This document shows, in pieces, positions 23,801 to 31,164 of a stretch of 31,165 nt of DNA. How positions within the stretch are numbered: position 1 is the stretch's first letter; every line of letters begins with the position of its first letter. The stretch is from positions 1 to 31,165 of the IMG/VR virus record IMGVR_UViG_3300010885_006447. One strand, given 5' to 3'. The notes beneath the pieces were generated by a model. The model ran no database searches. It had not been told where the DNA came from and was given only the letters and a program-made list of their open reading frames with translations. The translations under genes were made by a program, and so were the position numbers. The stretch comes from a virus.

Positions 23801-26661
23801 ATTGCTGATTGAGTTCCAGGAGTAATATTGTCCCAGCCGCTTGCTGCCATTTGCATATTTCCTACTCCAGTAGTTAATGTAATTGGAGTGCCGGCTAACG
23901 AAGTACTAATAGATAATGTTGGATTTGCACCGGTTGTTAATGCAGTTATATAATAAACAGTATAAGAGTTTACGCCGCCAAACAAGCTAGTTGAGAATGT
24001 TCCATTCATTGTACTGATATTTCCAACACTATTTGTAACAACTAATCTAGTCCCGGTGCTGGTTAATGTCATCGATCCTGTGCCGCCGCCTAATGATAAT
24101 GGTTCAGGGCACGTTCTTGCTTGTATTAATCCTGCTCTAGTAGTTAGAGTAAATGTATTAGTTTTGTCAGCACTTATAGTAATCTCATTTGTGGACGGAT
24201 TAATTGTTTGTATATAATATACTGCTTCAGGCACAATATTGCCAAACGTAGTACTTGTGGCAATTCCACTGAATATAATAGGCTGGCCTTGAACAAACTC
24301 TGTAACACTTGTCATTTTAATCAAGTTTGTGCCGAATGTTGTACTTGTAGCAGTAGTTCTGATGATACTTTCTGCAATGTTAAAAGTACTGCCGTCGACA
24401 ATTTTACTAATATAGTAAGTTGTTCCCGGTTGAATTGCTGAGTCAAAGATTGTTCCACTAAACACAACTGGATTTAATGGTACTAGACTCGTTGTAGTTG
24501 TTGCCACAGTATTAGTTGTTCCGCCAACTGTTGTTGTTGTCGTTAGCGTAACTTTATTTGTAGATACTGTGAAGTTATTTGCGTCGATAATATCGTTAAT
24601 GTAATAGCTAGTTCCTAAAACAACGCCACCCAATGCTACGCCAGTAAAATCAATATCAATATTTGGTACCATGTTTGCTGTTGGGGCTTTAATGTATCCA
24701 GAATATCTTGGATAAGTCATTAGTTGTGATCCGCTTGCTATTGTTGATAAGTCGATTGGGTTTCCAGATAATTCTGCAGATATTTGAATAAGATTATTAA
24801 CATAGTCAATGTCAACAATATAGTATTCATATCCTGGAGTAATATTAAAAGGCCCTTCTCCAAATGTCACTTTCATGTTTAGCAATAAACTTGCTGTTGG
24901 TACAGCAATAGTGTTTATTACTCCGCCTACTGTTGCCGTAACAACAACAGTATCAGTTGATGTTGCAGTTGCAGTTGTGGTATAATATGTAGGAATAAAC
25001 TGCACTGCTTGGTTAACATACCAAGTACTTACATCACTTCCAGATACTAGTGTTAGTAAGTTATTGGCAGGAGTTGCATTGTAGGTCGATGCTACTACTT
25101 CTACTGGGTCGACACTTTCTTTTAATACTAGTGCTGTTTTAGCAGAAATACCATTTGAGTCTACTCCTGATGTAATATTATAATAAGAGATAAATCCGTA
25201 TTGGCCAGCTCCTGTGCCGGATTGTACAAATACACGCATGCCTAGATAGTTATAAAGTCCCTGATCAGTAGGCGATAATGTAATAGTATTAGAGTTGCCG
25301 TCTTGTGCTGTATTTGAACTATTTGCGTATCCTGCGCCGCCTGTGTAGCCATTGCTGTCGGTTGTAATCCTAGCATTAAAAACTGCTCGACTTCGAGGTT
25401 CGTCTCCGGATAATATTGCGCCGGCGCCGGCTCCGACAACTTGATAGTTTGCATATGCTGTAAATCTATTAGTGGTTGTTTCAAGATAAAAATCTGGCAA
25501 TGGGTCTGTTCCCGATATCTCTACTTGAGATCCATAAATTATGGAGTAAGTGTTCAATAGTGGAGCATTTGCACCTTGCGGGAAAAATTTATAAGTTAAA
25601 GTATTATTAACACCTGTTGAGTCGCTAATAGACATCCATACTCTATACCATCCGGCTACTAGAGTTTTTTGAGCACCGTATTGAACTGGGAATGTTCCGC
25701 CGTTAGCACTATTTGTAAGACTAGTTCCGCTGTACGGTGTCACTGTATGACTAGAAACATTATAGTTAATGCCACTAGTTACTGTTGTAGTTCCCGAGAA
25801 TATTGCCTGAATGTCAACGCTTGCTGATGTTCCTGCATATACATACATGCTTAGTGTGTATGATTGATTGCTTCCAGAAGGCACAGTACCAGATGTTGCT
25901 GAAATTGTGGAAATGCCGGTGCCTGCTAAGTTGCCTACAACAATAGTTAAATCGTTAATAGTATCTCGGCCACCAAGTAGTGATCCAAGGATTTTAATAT
26001 TATTGCCTGTTTGATATAATGATCCAGGTGATCCTGCACTTACTGTCACCACATACGCAGTAGGAGTTACTACAATATCAAATGTTGCCCCGGTGCCCGG
26101 AGCACCGTCTTGGGTTACTCCGCTTATGTTAGTATACGTATAGCCGGCCGGATTGATCAAAATACTTTGTTGAATATATCCGGCTCCTGGAGTTGCTGTT
26201 GCACCGGTAAGTAACCATGCTTCGGTATACCCTGTAGGAGCAGTATTATTCTTAGTAAATGACAAATTAGCATCATTAGTCCAGGTGCTAAGAAAATCAT
26301 TACTATACTTTAACATGTTAGTTGTAGCACCATAGTATGCAGATCCTGCATTGGTATAGTTTAATTTTAATAGTTGGTCTGTTGTACCAAATGCACTAGT
26401 GACTTCTGCCTGAACTTGTTGTGATTGATTGTTTACAGTTCCTGTTACTGGAACTTCAGTCAAGTCGTATCCTTCACTTACAACTCCAAATGTACCATAA
26501 GAGCTATTACCGTTAGCTGAACGAATGCGGCCTCCTGCTTCTGCAAAATAACCTGCATAGCAATAGTATGAAAACACGCTAATAGCTTCTGTGATGGCTC
26601 CTGGTCCTGTACACCATATGCCGATACCGTCGCTGATTACCATAGTGTAATCGTTAGACAC
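20878..26661 (-). CDS. Giant gene B, C-terminal fragment (1927 aa from a GTG)
   Basis: The GTG at 26661 falls inside SKSIVSNDYTMVISDG, which matches A's NKSIVANDYTTIISDG. The homology starts upstream near 26889, so this is a continuation, not a new gene. Parts by residue: 1-100, beta-helix; 120-395, a CBM-like domain (NMLKYSNDFLSTWTND; YTLSMYVYAGTS; GWYRVWMSISD) interrupted by a wandering module; 450-970, many beta modules (QPIIFSG..YYIQ types); 990-1546, propeller-like repeats (YGNGTFVAISSDNTRTAYS) with a LamG domain at 1117-1309; 1600-1700, GSGY motifs; 1737-1927, a C-terminal domain (DENGNFSVGGLFGVQQATGT; AIVPTQRAVKSFLTG) shared with A. Confidence 0.82.
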   Translation of the reverse strand: MSNDYTMVISDGIGIWCTGPGAITEAISVFSYYCYAGYFAEAGGRIRSANGNSSYGTFGVVSEGYDLTEVPVTGTVNNQSQQVQAEVTSAFGTTDQLLKLNYTNAGSAYYGATTNMLKYSNDFLSTWTNDANLSFTKNNTAPTGYTEAWLLTGATATPGAGYIQQSILINPAGYTYTNISGVTQDGAPGTGATFDIVVTPTAYVVTVSAGSPGSLYQTGNNIKILGSLLGGRDTINDLTIVVGNLAGTGISTISATSGTVPSGSNQSYTLSMYVYAGTSASVDIQAIFSGTTTVTSGINYNVSSHTVTPYSGTSLTNSANGGTFPVQYGAQKTLVAGWYRVWMSISDSTGVNNTLTYKFFPQGANAPLLNTYSIIYGSQVEISGTDPLPDFYLETTTNRFTAYANYQVVGAGAGAILSGDEPRSRAVFNARITTDSNGYTGGAGYANSSNTAQDGNSNTITLSPTDQGLYNYLGMRVFVQSGTGAGQYGFISYYNITSGVDSNGISAKTALVLKESVDPVEVVASTYNATPANNLLTLVSGSDVSTWYVNQAVQFIPTYYTTTATATSTDTVVVTATVGGVINTIAVPTASLLLNMKVTFGEGPFNITPGYEYYIVDIDYVNNLIQISAELSGNPIDLSTIASGSQLMTYPRYSGYIKAPTANMVPNIDIDFTGVALGGVVLGTSYYINDIIDANNFTVSTNKVTLTTTTTVGGTTNTVATTTTSLVPLNPVVFSGTIFDSAIQPGTTYYISKIVDGSTFNIAESIIRTTATSTTFGTNLIKMTSVTEFVQGQPIIFSGIATSTTFGNIVPEAVYYIQTINPSTNEITISADKTNTFTLTTRAGLIQARTCPEPLSLGGGTGSMTLTSTGTRLVVTNSVGNISTMNGTFSTSLFGGVNSYTVYYITALTTGANPTLSISTSLAGTPITLTTGVGNMQMAASGWDNITPGTQSAIALDSTSAYFIEPRTVFTLPAYSQSSGNVETPLTGGASFNSIAYGNNYFIATPTTGSVGAASSNGSTWSSVALPPTVASWSSIAYGNYYFAALGTTTIGSTSVVAYTNSNGLGWRTSALPTKSTWSKIAYGNGTFVAISSDNTRTAYSTNQAQTWTATSLPSSTAVTLTGSPVISTTQYKFGISSLYLNGSSYITVASDEKFAYNNEDFTIEFFWRPTAIGAQQVLIDQRSSGNDAAIYLEMNASGNIRLFVNNAYQITSSVACSAGAWNHVAVSRASGITRIFVNGTLTPTTYTDANTYAARPIRIGASWTGSLNATGYIDEVRVSRGVSRYTTTFSPAIAPFTSDTNTMLLMHLDNSDASTAITSTIGSWVALTYGSGLFVAVNSTGQTAWSPDGVTWTSSTLPISNTTLSGVTIIGSAGQFTCTTTTTQLVVGQSIRVSGALSPAAGTGGQCTITNGTYYISATNGKTSFTLATTYINAIQGTNPITTGAGTTAGLTFAVGAPEYTDVTFGNNKFVAVQTGTGLRSAYSFDGVNWQKSATYMSATSISYGQGVFVAVNSESTTAYASEHSIYWKTRTLTYGSINAIKFGFNSSNVGVFATLTGDGNSSGNATVISEGARAQGRPSVNSGVISGVSIWETGSGYTSVPSVSLIDYNVSVNATVTPRISNGSLGNPTFVNRGTGYNTTSTVVTITGNGYADTYQIGLNLIVSNLNTVPLVGSNLSIAGIDQVYKVTSATAVFGTTAPFIEASVQISPEMTTTLSPANGTQIQLRQLYSQCRVTNHDFLLVGTGNKATANYPYIDITTAKINQQAVETNQGHIFYTSTDENGNFSVGGLFGVQQATGTVTLSATQFGLTGLETLSLGGIAVGSSSVVITQFSTDPTFAANSDAIVPTQRAVKSFLTGRLSQGGANTFTGNFIAGTVNVGGPNFIRSTVANGSIGSAVKIANKMYITGKGVDGNMAALDMFMRRR
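22735..23310 (-). other. LamG-like domain nested in propeller repeats of gene B
   Basis: About 190 residues with LamG/concanavalin marks: KFGISSLYLNGSSYITV, NEDFTIEFFWRPT, GAWNHVAVSRASGITRIFVN with GTL, IDEVRVSRGVSRY and NTMLLMHLDNSD. It is flanked by propeller-like blades on both sides (AYSTNQAQTWTATSLPSS before; VALTYGSGLFVAVNSTGQTA after). The same place in A has no LamG domain. Confidence 0.75.
25900..26145 (-). other. Second copy of the wandering module, inside a CBM-like domain of B
   Basis: About 80 residues (YTYTNISGVTQDGAPGTGAT; then NNIKILGSLLGGRDTINDLT) resemble the module at 19340-19615 in A (KVLGSALGG...NDLVVKV). Here it separates GYIQQSILINPAG from NQSYTLSMYVYAG, two parts of one CBM-like sandwich. 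Confidence 0.6.
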
Positions 26662-26849
26662 AATTGATTTGCTTCCGCCATTATGCAGATAGCCGTCAAT
26701 TTTAATTCCTGTAGAGCCGTCACCAAATACTGTAACGTTTTGTACATAAGGGCTACGTCGAATAATCCATACGCTAGTATCATTAGGTCCGGTTCCTGGG
26801 TCTAAACTAGTGTATGCGCCGCCTGTTGGTCTAGCTGTATCATATTCGT

Positions 26850-28715
26850 TTACTGCTGAAACTGTTCCTTTAATCCAAAGAATGACATGTTACGAATAGT
26901 AGTGCCGTTTCGCATGTAGAACATGTCTTTTAAACAGTCTCCTGCATAAATCATCATGTTGCCGTTGCCGTTTTCAAAAGTTACCAATTTTCCACTAGCT
27001 GTAAATGTTTGAAGTACTCCGTCTACTGTAGCACTTGAAGCAACGTATGTATATCCATTGGCCAATGGATAACCTAAACACATGGTAATAGTAGCAATAC
27101 TATTAATTTCTTGAGAGAAAGAATATACATATGTATTGGTAGGAATTCCTGGACCGGTGATGGACATTCCTACCATTAGATTTGTAATACTAGTTACGTT
27201 GTGCAATACACTACTATCAGTAGTAGTACTACCGGTAAATGTAAATGTTGGAGCATCTTTTATTTGTAATGTAGTACTAGTGATACTGCTTCCTACAACA
27301 TAATATGTATAACCAGATATTACACCACCAAATGTTGTACTTACATTATTTGAATAGGGGCTAATAAACTGTAAAGGCATTTGGTCTGTTAGTCCAACAG
27401 TACTGTTAACAATCATTAAGTTTGATGTTAATGGATTATTAGTTGGTGCAACTGTTTGACTGCAATACAACGTTTTACTTGTAGCTGGTTGTACCACTGC
27501 GCTACGTAGTTCGTCTCCGATGATTGATACGTTTTCAGGAACAATAATTGGAAGTTGTTCATTATATGTTCCAGTTTTAACGTAGATACTTGCTGATATA
27601 CCAGTATTAGATCCTGGCAATCTGTAGGTATTTTTATCAGCCAATGCTGTTGTAATGATACTCATTAGACTAGACATTTCTTCTGGAGCACCAAACTCTG
27701 GAATCAATTGGCTGTTAAACACTTGGTCAACAACACTATTAGCAGGAACGCTATTGATTGCTTGATAATTAGTTAGCACTGAGTTAGTAATAACGCTTTG
27801 CATTAATGCTAACAAATAATTAAGTGAAGGAACATAATAAACAACAGATGATTCAACTAAACTGTTTATAAGTTGTGTTTTACTGCCGTAATAGAAGAAC
27901 GACAATGCCGCCGCGACAGTTTGACTGTTGCCGCCGCGTTTCATATCGTAAATTATTGCGTCAACAATTCTCTCAGCATCGCGTTGTGCATGTATTGGAT
28001 CCCATAGTGAATCTTGACTAAATGGGCTAATGTTACTAGCTGTTTGATATTGCATCCATTGATACATTTCAGCAATCATATACGCTTTATTGGCTTTTAA
28101 TGACTGTACTGCATTAATGTAATAGAGCCCTTGACTAATAGTATCACAGGCATATCTAATAGATTGCCATGGTTGGTCCCACGTAACGCCGTATGTAGAA
28201 ACATCAGTACCTGAATCTGAGTCAACGTAATATACTGCAGGTACTACGTTTATTTTCCTCCAGTTAGGTACATCTGTTGTTACACCTAGTACATATGTAT
28301 CTTCACCGATTGAAGTAGATTGTGGTCGGCCATTATTAAAAGTTCTTAAGTCGCCTTGTGTAGTTAACGCATTATTTGGATCGTGGGCAACTAATAAAGT
28401 CCACACATTACTTGTAGAAGTAGGACGGGTTGATAATAATGCCTGGTGTGATGATGTGCAATAATATGTGCCGTTAGCCCATACTACTACATCTCCAACA
28501 TAATATTGTGCGTTTTCAACCCATCGATTAGTCCATGTTTTGCCTGGTATCAGTACTGACCAGTAAAGAGAGTTTACACCTGCAAAAGTTAATGATTGTT
28601 TATTAACTAGTGTACCGGTTGGCGGTGAATTTAATAATACATTATATCCTGTACCAGTACCAAGGACCGGTGTTAATGCACTATATACTATAGATTGTAC
28701 AGTATCAAAATCCAT
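26850..28715 (-). CDS. Giant gene B, middle fragment (621 aa)
   Basis: The ATG at 28715 lies within the GSGTSW module and is not a natural start. The frame holds the seventh CBM-like repeat (YYVGDVVVWANGTYYCTSSH, residues about 68-88), ALTTQGD (about 115), YYVDSDSGTDVSTYGVTWDQ and PWQSIRYACDTI (the lead-in to a beta-helix). It continues with a helical unit (KANKAYMIAEMYQWM; AQRDAERIVDAIIYDMKRGG) and KTGTYNEQLPIIVPENVSI (about 380-400). It ends RNMSFFGLKEQFQQ, where A has RNMTTNGLNGALTLPNALG. The last residues are therefore out-of-frame. It overlaps the preceding frame by 28 bases. Confidence 0.75.
   Translation of the reverse strand: MDFDTVQSIVYSALTPVLGTGTGYNVLLNSPPTGTLVNKQSLTFAGVNSLYWSVLIPGKTWTNRWVENAQYYVGDVVVWANGTYYCTSSHQALLSTRPTSTSNVWTLLVAHDPNNALTTQGDLRTFNNGRPQSTSIGEDTYVLGVTTDVPNWRKINVVPAVYYVDSDSGTDVSTYGVTWDQPWQSIRYACDTISQGLYYINAVQSLKANKAYMIAEMYQWMQYQTASNISPFSQDSLWDPIHAQRDAERIVDAIIYDMKRGGNSQTVAAALSFFYYGSKTQLINSLVESSVVYYVPSLNYLLALMQSVITNSVLTNYQAINSVPANSVVDQVFNSQLIPEFGAPEEMSSLMSIITTALADKNTYRLPGSNTGISASIYVKTGTYNEQLPIIVPENVSIIGDELRSAVVQPATSKTLYCSQTVAPTNNPLTSNLMIVNSTVGLTDQMPLQFISPYSNNVSTTFGGVISGYTYYVVGSSITSTTLQIKDAPTFTFTGSTTTDSSVLHNVTSITNLMVGMSITGPGIPTNTYVYSFSQEINSIATITMCLGYPLANGYTYVASSATVDGVLQTFTASGKLVTFENGNGNMMIYAGDCLKDMFYMRNGTTIRNMSFFGLKEQFQQ
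26869..26871 (-). other. Frameshift site 2 in gene B (A run)
   Basis: The leftward strand reads GGA TTA AAG GAA CAG. One more A (TTA AAA GGA ACA GTT) gives FFGLKGTVSAVNEYDTARPT followed by GGAYTSLDPGTG, aligning with A's NGLNGALTLPNALGTRRPTA and GSYSSLDAGFG. The upstream frame stops at 26850. The downstream frame is open from 26889. Confidence 0.72.
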
Positions 28716-30436
28716 GAAGTACCACTGCCTGATAATATAGCGGTATTTTCAGTTATTCCTACTCCGCTTAGTACCATACCTGCCGCGAAAGTGCCGGTTA
28801 CTGTTCCAACTAATGTTAATACATTACCACTTGGTGACTTAACAGTTGTTGTTCCTGTTCCATATGTTCCTGGATCTGCAGAATACAATAACGTAATAGA
28901 TGTTGTTGTACTTGCAGTGGCAGTTAATGCTGTCCCGTTGTAATTTGTGTTACTATTACCTGCAACAATGTATGTTGTTGATAAACTTGGTGCAACAGAC
29001 TGAGACGAGATTGCAAATGTTACACGATAAGCCGCAGGGGCCGTTGAGGTATACGAACTAATTGTATAGGCTGTTTGGCCAATTGTAATAGTAGTTGTTC
29101 CAGATCCGTACACTCCGGGGTCTGCAGAATACAATAATGTAATAGATGTTGTTGTACTTGCAGTGGCTGTAAATGTTCCGTTATAATTTGTGTTGCTATT
29201 GCCTGCAACTGTATAACTAGTATTAATTGCAGGAGCAATAATTTCTGTGGGTATTGCAAATGTAACTTGATAAGTTGCCGGCGTTTTTGTTGTATACGAA
29301 CTTATAGTAATTGTTGGTCCAGATATTGATATTGCCGCACAAGATGCAGAAGAAATATTAACAGTGGAAACTGTCTGTCCGTTAGTTAATCCGGTTCCGC
29401 TAATGTGCATTCCAGGAACAATATTTGCTCCATTGGTTACAAATATGTTTCCGTCTGTTCCTAAAACATATGAAGAAGAAATTGTACCAGTAGTCGGAGC
29501 TTGCGAAGTGTCTGTAGTTGCTTCGTATACTGTGCCGCCTTGAGATACAAGATCGCCAGTAAGATATGAAGTACTTTGAACCCAATTGCCTAAGTAGCGA
29601 TATCCTACGTTAAACAATCCCCATTTTATAGTATCTAGACTAGGTGGTTGTTGGGTAGAGTTAGGATTACCAGTATATGCATTATTTGCTGCCTTACTTA
29701 CATAAGGTGTACCTCCGTAAATTACCACATCGCCTAGTTGATAGGTTGTTTGTTGTGACCAAGAATAATCAAATTTTTCTCCAGGTATCCACATTGTCCA
29801 ACTCATCGGAGTGAATAAGGAGTCAGAGTTATATGCTGAGCAACGATAGATGTTTCCGTTAACTTTAACTAAGTCGTTAATTTTGTATCTTGTACCGCTA
29901 GTCCAGTCCCCTTTGTAGTCAACCCCAGAAAAATATACTTCCCAAGAAGCCTGATTGGCTTCAAGACCTAGACTAGCTGATCCAGCAGATAAATGGTTAG
30001 CAATACACTTGTAAACAATTCCGCCGTACTTTACAACATCATTAAGACCATAGGCAGTATTAGTAGTCCAAGTTGGGTGCCAGGCGTCAAACTCAGTATA
30101 TTCGTCCCAGTTTGCCGCGTCGGCAAGAAAGGTAGTACTGGTATGAGCAGTCGATGAATAGTAGGCTTTTCCGCCAAATATGACAATATGACCGACGCCG
30201 TATGAATAACTTGATTGCCAAGGGCCTACCCAAGTTTTACCATCGAGCATTATAGCCCAACGAGGGAAAACATTATACAAGTCTGTATAAAAATTTGCAC
30301 TTGAAGTATTTGGAACTAGGCAAGTGTATGCTTTCCCGTCATTGAGAACTATGTCGTCTCGTCCGTATGCTGTAGCAGGAGTCCATGTTCCTGCCCAGTT
30401 GTAGCGTAGTCTACCTAGTTTAAATTCTGCTGCCAT
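28688..30436 (-). CDS. Giant gene B, N-terminal fragment (582 aa)
   Basis: Six CBM-like repeats fill residues about 13-310 (for example YGRDDIVLNDGKAYTCLV, YQLGDVVIYGGTPYVSKA). A GSGTSW-type module partly follows (about 315-360), then two 81-82-residue tandem copies (about 377-540), then another GSGTSW-type module that stops abruptly with ILILYNL. In A the same module continues GSGTSWVVNNSQTVSSSSLT. Here the other frame supplies FDTVQSIVYSALT, so the last seven residues are out-of-frame. AAGGAAAAA ahead of the ATG is the ribosome site. The true start is well supported by agreement with A. Confidence 0.8.
   Translation of the reverse strand: MAAEFKLGRLRYNWAGTWTPATAYGRDDIVLNDGKAYTCLVPNTSSANFYTDLYNVFPRWAIMLDGKTWVGPWQSSYSYGVGHIVIFGGKAYYSSTAHTSTTFLADAANWDEYTEFDAWHPTWTTNTAYGLNDVVKYGGIVYKCIANHLSAGSASLGLEANQASWEVYFSGVDYKGDWTSGTRYKINDLVKVNGNIYRCSAYNSDSLFTPMSWTMWIPGEKFDYSWSQQTTYQLGDVVIYGGTPYVSKAANNAYTGNPNSTQQPPSLDTIKWGLFNVGYRYLGNWVQSTSYLTGDLVSQGGTVYEATTDTSQAPTTGTISSSYVLGTDGNIFVTNGANIVPGMHISGTGLTNGQTVSTVNISSASCAAISISGPTITISSYTTKTPATYQVTFAIPTEIIAPAINTSYTVAGNSNTNYNGTFTATASTTTSITLLYSADPGVYGSGTTTITIGQTAYTISSYTSTAPAAYRVTFAISSQSVAPSLSTTYIVAGNSNTNYNGTALTATASTTTSITLLYSADPGTYGTGTTTVKSPSGNVLTLVGTVTGTFAAGMVLSGVGITENTAILSGSGTSWILILYNL
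28707..28710 (-). other. Frameshift site 1 in gene B (T run)
   Basis: The leftward strand reads TCA TGG ATT TTG ATA. One more T (ATT TTT GAT ACT) keeps the frame and yields SGSGTSWIFDTVQSIVYSALT, aligning with A's GSGTSWVVNNSQTVSSSSLT. The pause codon context T-TTG could slip in principle, but there is no classical X-XXY-YYZ heptamer. Confidence 0.7.
28820..29308 (-). repeat. Tandem duplication of an 81-residue module in gene B
   Basis: Two head-to-tail copies, offset 243-246 bases. Both contain VAGNSNTNYNGT, then TATASTTTSITLLYSADPG and YGxGTTT. The DNA around 28881-28965 and 29127-29207 is nearly identical (both start GAATACAATAA on the given strand), so the copying is recent compared with the rest of the mosaic. 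No such module is seen in A. Confidence 0.8.
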
Positions 30437-30461
30437 TTTATATTTTTCCTTATCTCTCTAT

Positions 30462-30469
30462 TACTTATC
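30462..30469 (-). promoter_or_regulatory. Possible late promoter before gene B
   Basis: GATAAGTA on the leftward strand, 25 bases ahead of the ATG at 30436, in a 42-base AT-rich gap. It matches the T4 late box at six of eight positions. The whole leader (GATAAGTAATAGAGAGATAA, then AAGG and ATATAA) resembles that of gene A (GATAAATACTATCAGAGGAT, then ATATAA), consistent with duplication of leader and gene together. Confidence 0.28.
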
Positions 30470-30478
30470 TGTTTGTTT

Positions 30479-30853
30479 TTAGCTGACAATTTGATCTTGT
30501 GTATATGGGTAAGATTTGTTGATTCTTACCACTAGCTCGCCTTGAGCATTGATGTAGTAATAACAATCTTTACCATCCCAACGATACTGATCAAATGCCA
30601 AGTTAGGGTAAGGACGACTATGGTCTGCGGCCAGCCTCCCGTCAAAGAAATCAATACCGTACTCAAAACTTTCAAAGTTATTGTCTGCTGATCCAGGAAC
30701 GTTTAATGTGATAGTTTCTACATCTTTGATCTGATCAATCTTGCTAAAATACAATATATTATCATCACCTCTGCGAAGTGCATAGAAAAATCTAGGATTG
30801 CCTTCACCTAATACTTCGTTTAAACTAATTTCACCGCCAACATAGTAAGTCAT
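30479..30853 (-). CDS. Conserved hypothetical phage protein (124 aa)
   Basis: Starts MTYYVGGEISLNEVLGEGNP and contains FFYALRRGDDNILYFSKIDQ, then FESFEYGIDFFDGRL and YRWDGKDCYYYINAQGELVV. It looks soluble and mixed alpha/beta, without signal peptide or membrane segment. I recall similar short proteins next to fibre genes in T4-like marine phages, of unknown function. AAAGGAATAT ahead of the ATG is a suitable ribosome site. It follows the 96-residue gene by 11 bases and precedes giant gene B by 42 bases. It could be a structural accessory or an assembly factor; nothing in the sequence decides. Confidence 0.78.
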   Translation of the reverse strand: MTYYVGGEISLNEVLGEGNPRFFYALRRGDDNILYFSKIDQIKDVETITLNVPGSADNNFESFEYGIDFFDGRLAADHSRPYPNLAFDQYRWDGKDCYYYINAQGELVVRINKSYPYTQDQIVS

Positions 30854-30864
30854 AATATATTCCT

Positions 30865-31164
30865 TTAAATAATCTCAACGTAGCTCATTACAAGATCTAA
30901 GCTGTCATCTATACTTGATGAGATTGTGATTGTAGTACTTGCACCTAATACCAATTTCTCGCCACCATTAACTACTCGCAAACTTTGATTTGGTGGAATT
31001 AATACATCTTTTATAAAATAAGCAGTGACTGATTGTCCTGCGCCTGCGCCGTTAGGATCAGTTAGTTTAATACTTGCTAACAAAATAGAGTTAGTTAGAT
31101 TAGACAAACTAAGACCAATTACCGTAGTCTTTGAGCTTGCTCCTGTAGTCAGCACGTCTGTAGG
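30865..31164 (-). CDS. Small beta-rich phage protein, 5'-truncated at window edge
   Basis: The frame is open to the right edge. A GTG at 31155 could start it, but the codons before it (P-T-D) fit the protein too, so it probably starts outside the window. Visible sequence: TDVLTTGASSKTTVIGLSLS, then NLTNSILLASIKLTD, DVLIPPNQSLRVVNGGEKLV and LDLVMSYVEII. It predicts an all-beta sandwich of the kind common near marine phage fibre genes. Its plan resembles the 117-aa protein at 10171-10524: a strand before N, a 'pp/apkg' turn, a G-LVL strand, and a last strand ending in E. Function is unknown; it may be a virion decoration or joint protein. Confidence 0.68.
   Translation of the reverse strand, partial: PTDVLTTGASSKTTVIGLSLSNLTNSILLASIKLTDPNGAGAGQSVTAYFIKDVLIPPNQSLRVVNGGEKLVLGASTTITISSSIDDSLDLVMSYVEII

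Larger units (their letters stand above)
20878..30436 (-). pseudogene. Giant modular fibre-like gene B, broken by two one-base frameshifts (3186 aa if repaired)
   Basis: Three leftward frames (30436-28688, 28715-26850, and 26889-20878) together match protein A from end to end: MAAEFKLGRLRYNWAG against MAEFKLGRIKFVYQG at the start; ALTTQGD; KTGTYNEQLPIIVP against KTGTYNEYGPIVVP; ISDGIGIWCTG against ISDGIGVWCTG; and GGLFGVQQATGT against GNLFGVQQSTGT near the end. Adding one base at each of two homopolymer runs gives a length of 9561, exactly 3187 codons with the stop, and rebuilds A-like sequence at both joints. The break may be natural decay, an assembly or sequencing error, or recoding; error in homopolymers is the plainest reading. 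If intact, it would be a fibre or spike component like A. It is placed 42 bases after the 124-aa gene and 60 before A. Confidence 0.75.

Noticed and set aside
26661-26849. A 190-base gap between two giant frames, with a new gene starting at GTG 26661
   Set aside because: The gap translates in frame into sequence matching protein A (GGAYTSLDPGTG, SPYVQNVTVFGDGSTG), so it is coding sequence of the same broken gene.
26869-28710. Classical programmed -1 frameshifting with a slippery heptamer and pseudoknot
   Set aside because: Neither site has an X-XXY-YYZ heptamer in the zero frame and no strong downstream stem is evident by eye; only single-codon slippage (T-TTG, A-AAG) remains possible.
28688-28715. 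A genuine 28-base gene overlap with a natural start at 28715
   Set aside because: The ATG lies inside a GSGTSW module and has no Shine-Dalgarno; a one-base loss explains the overlap better.
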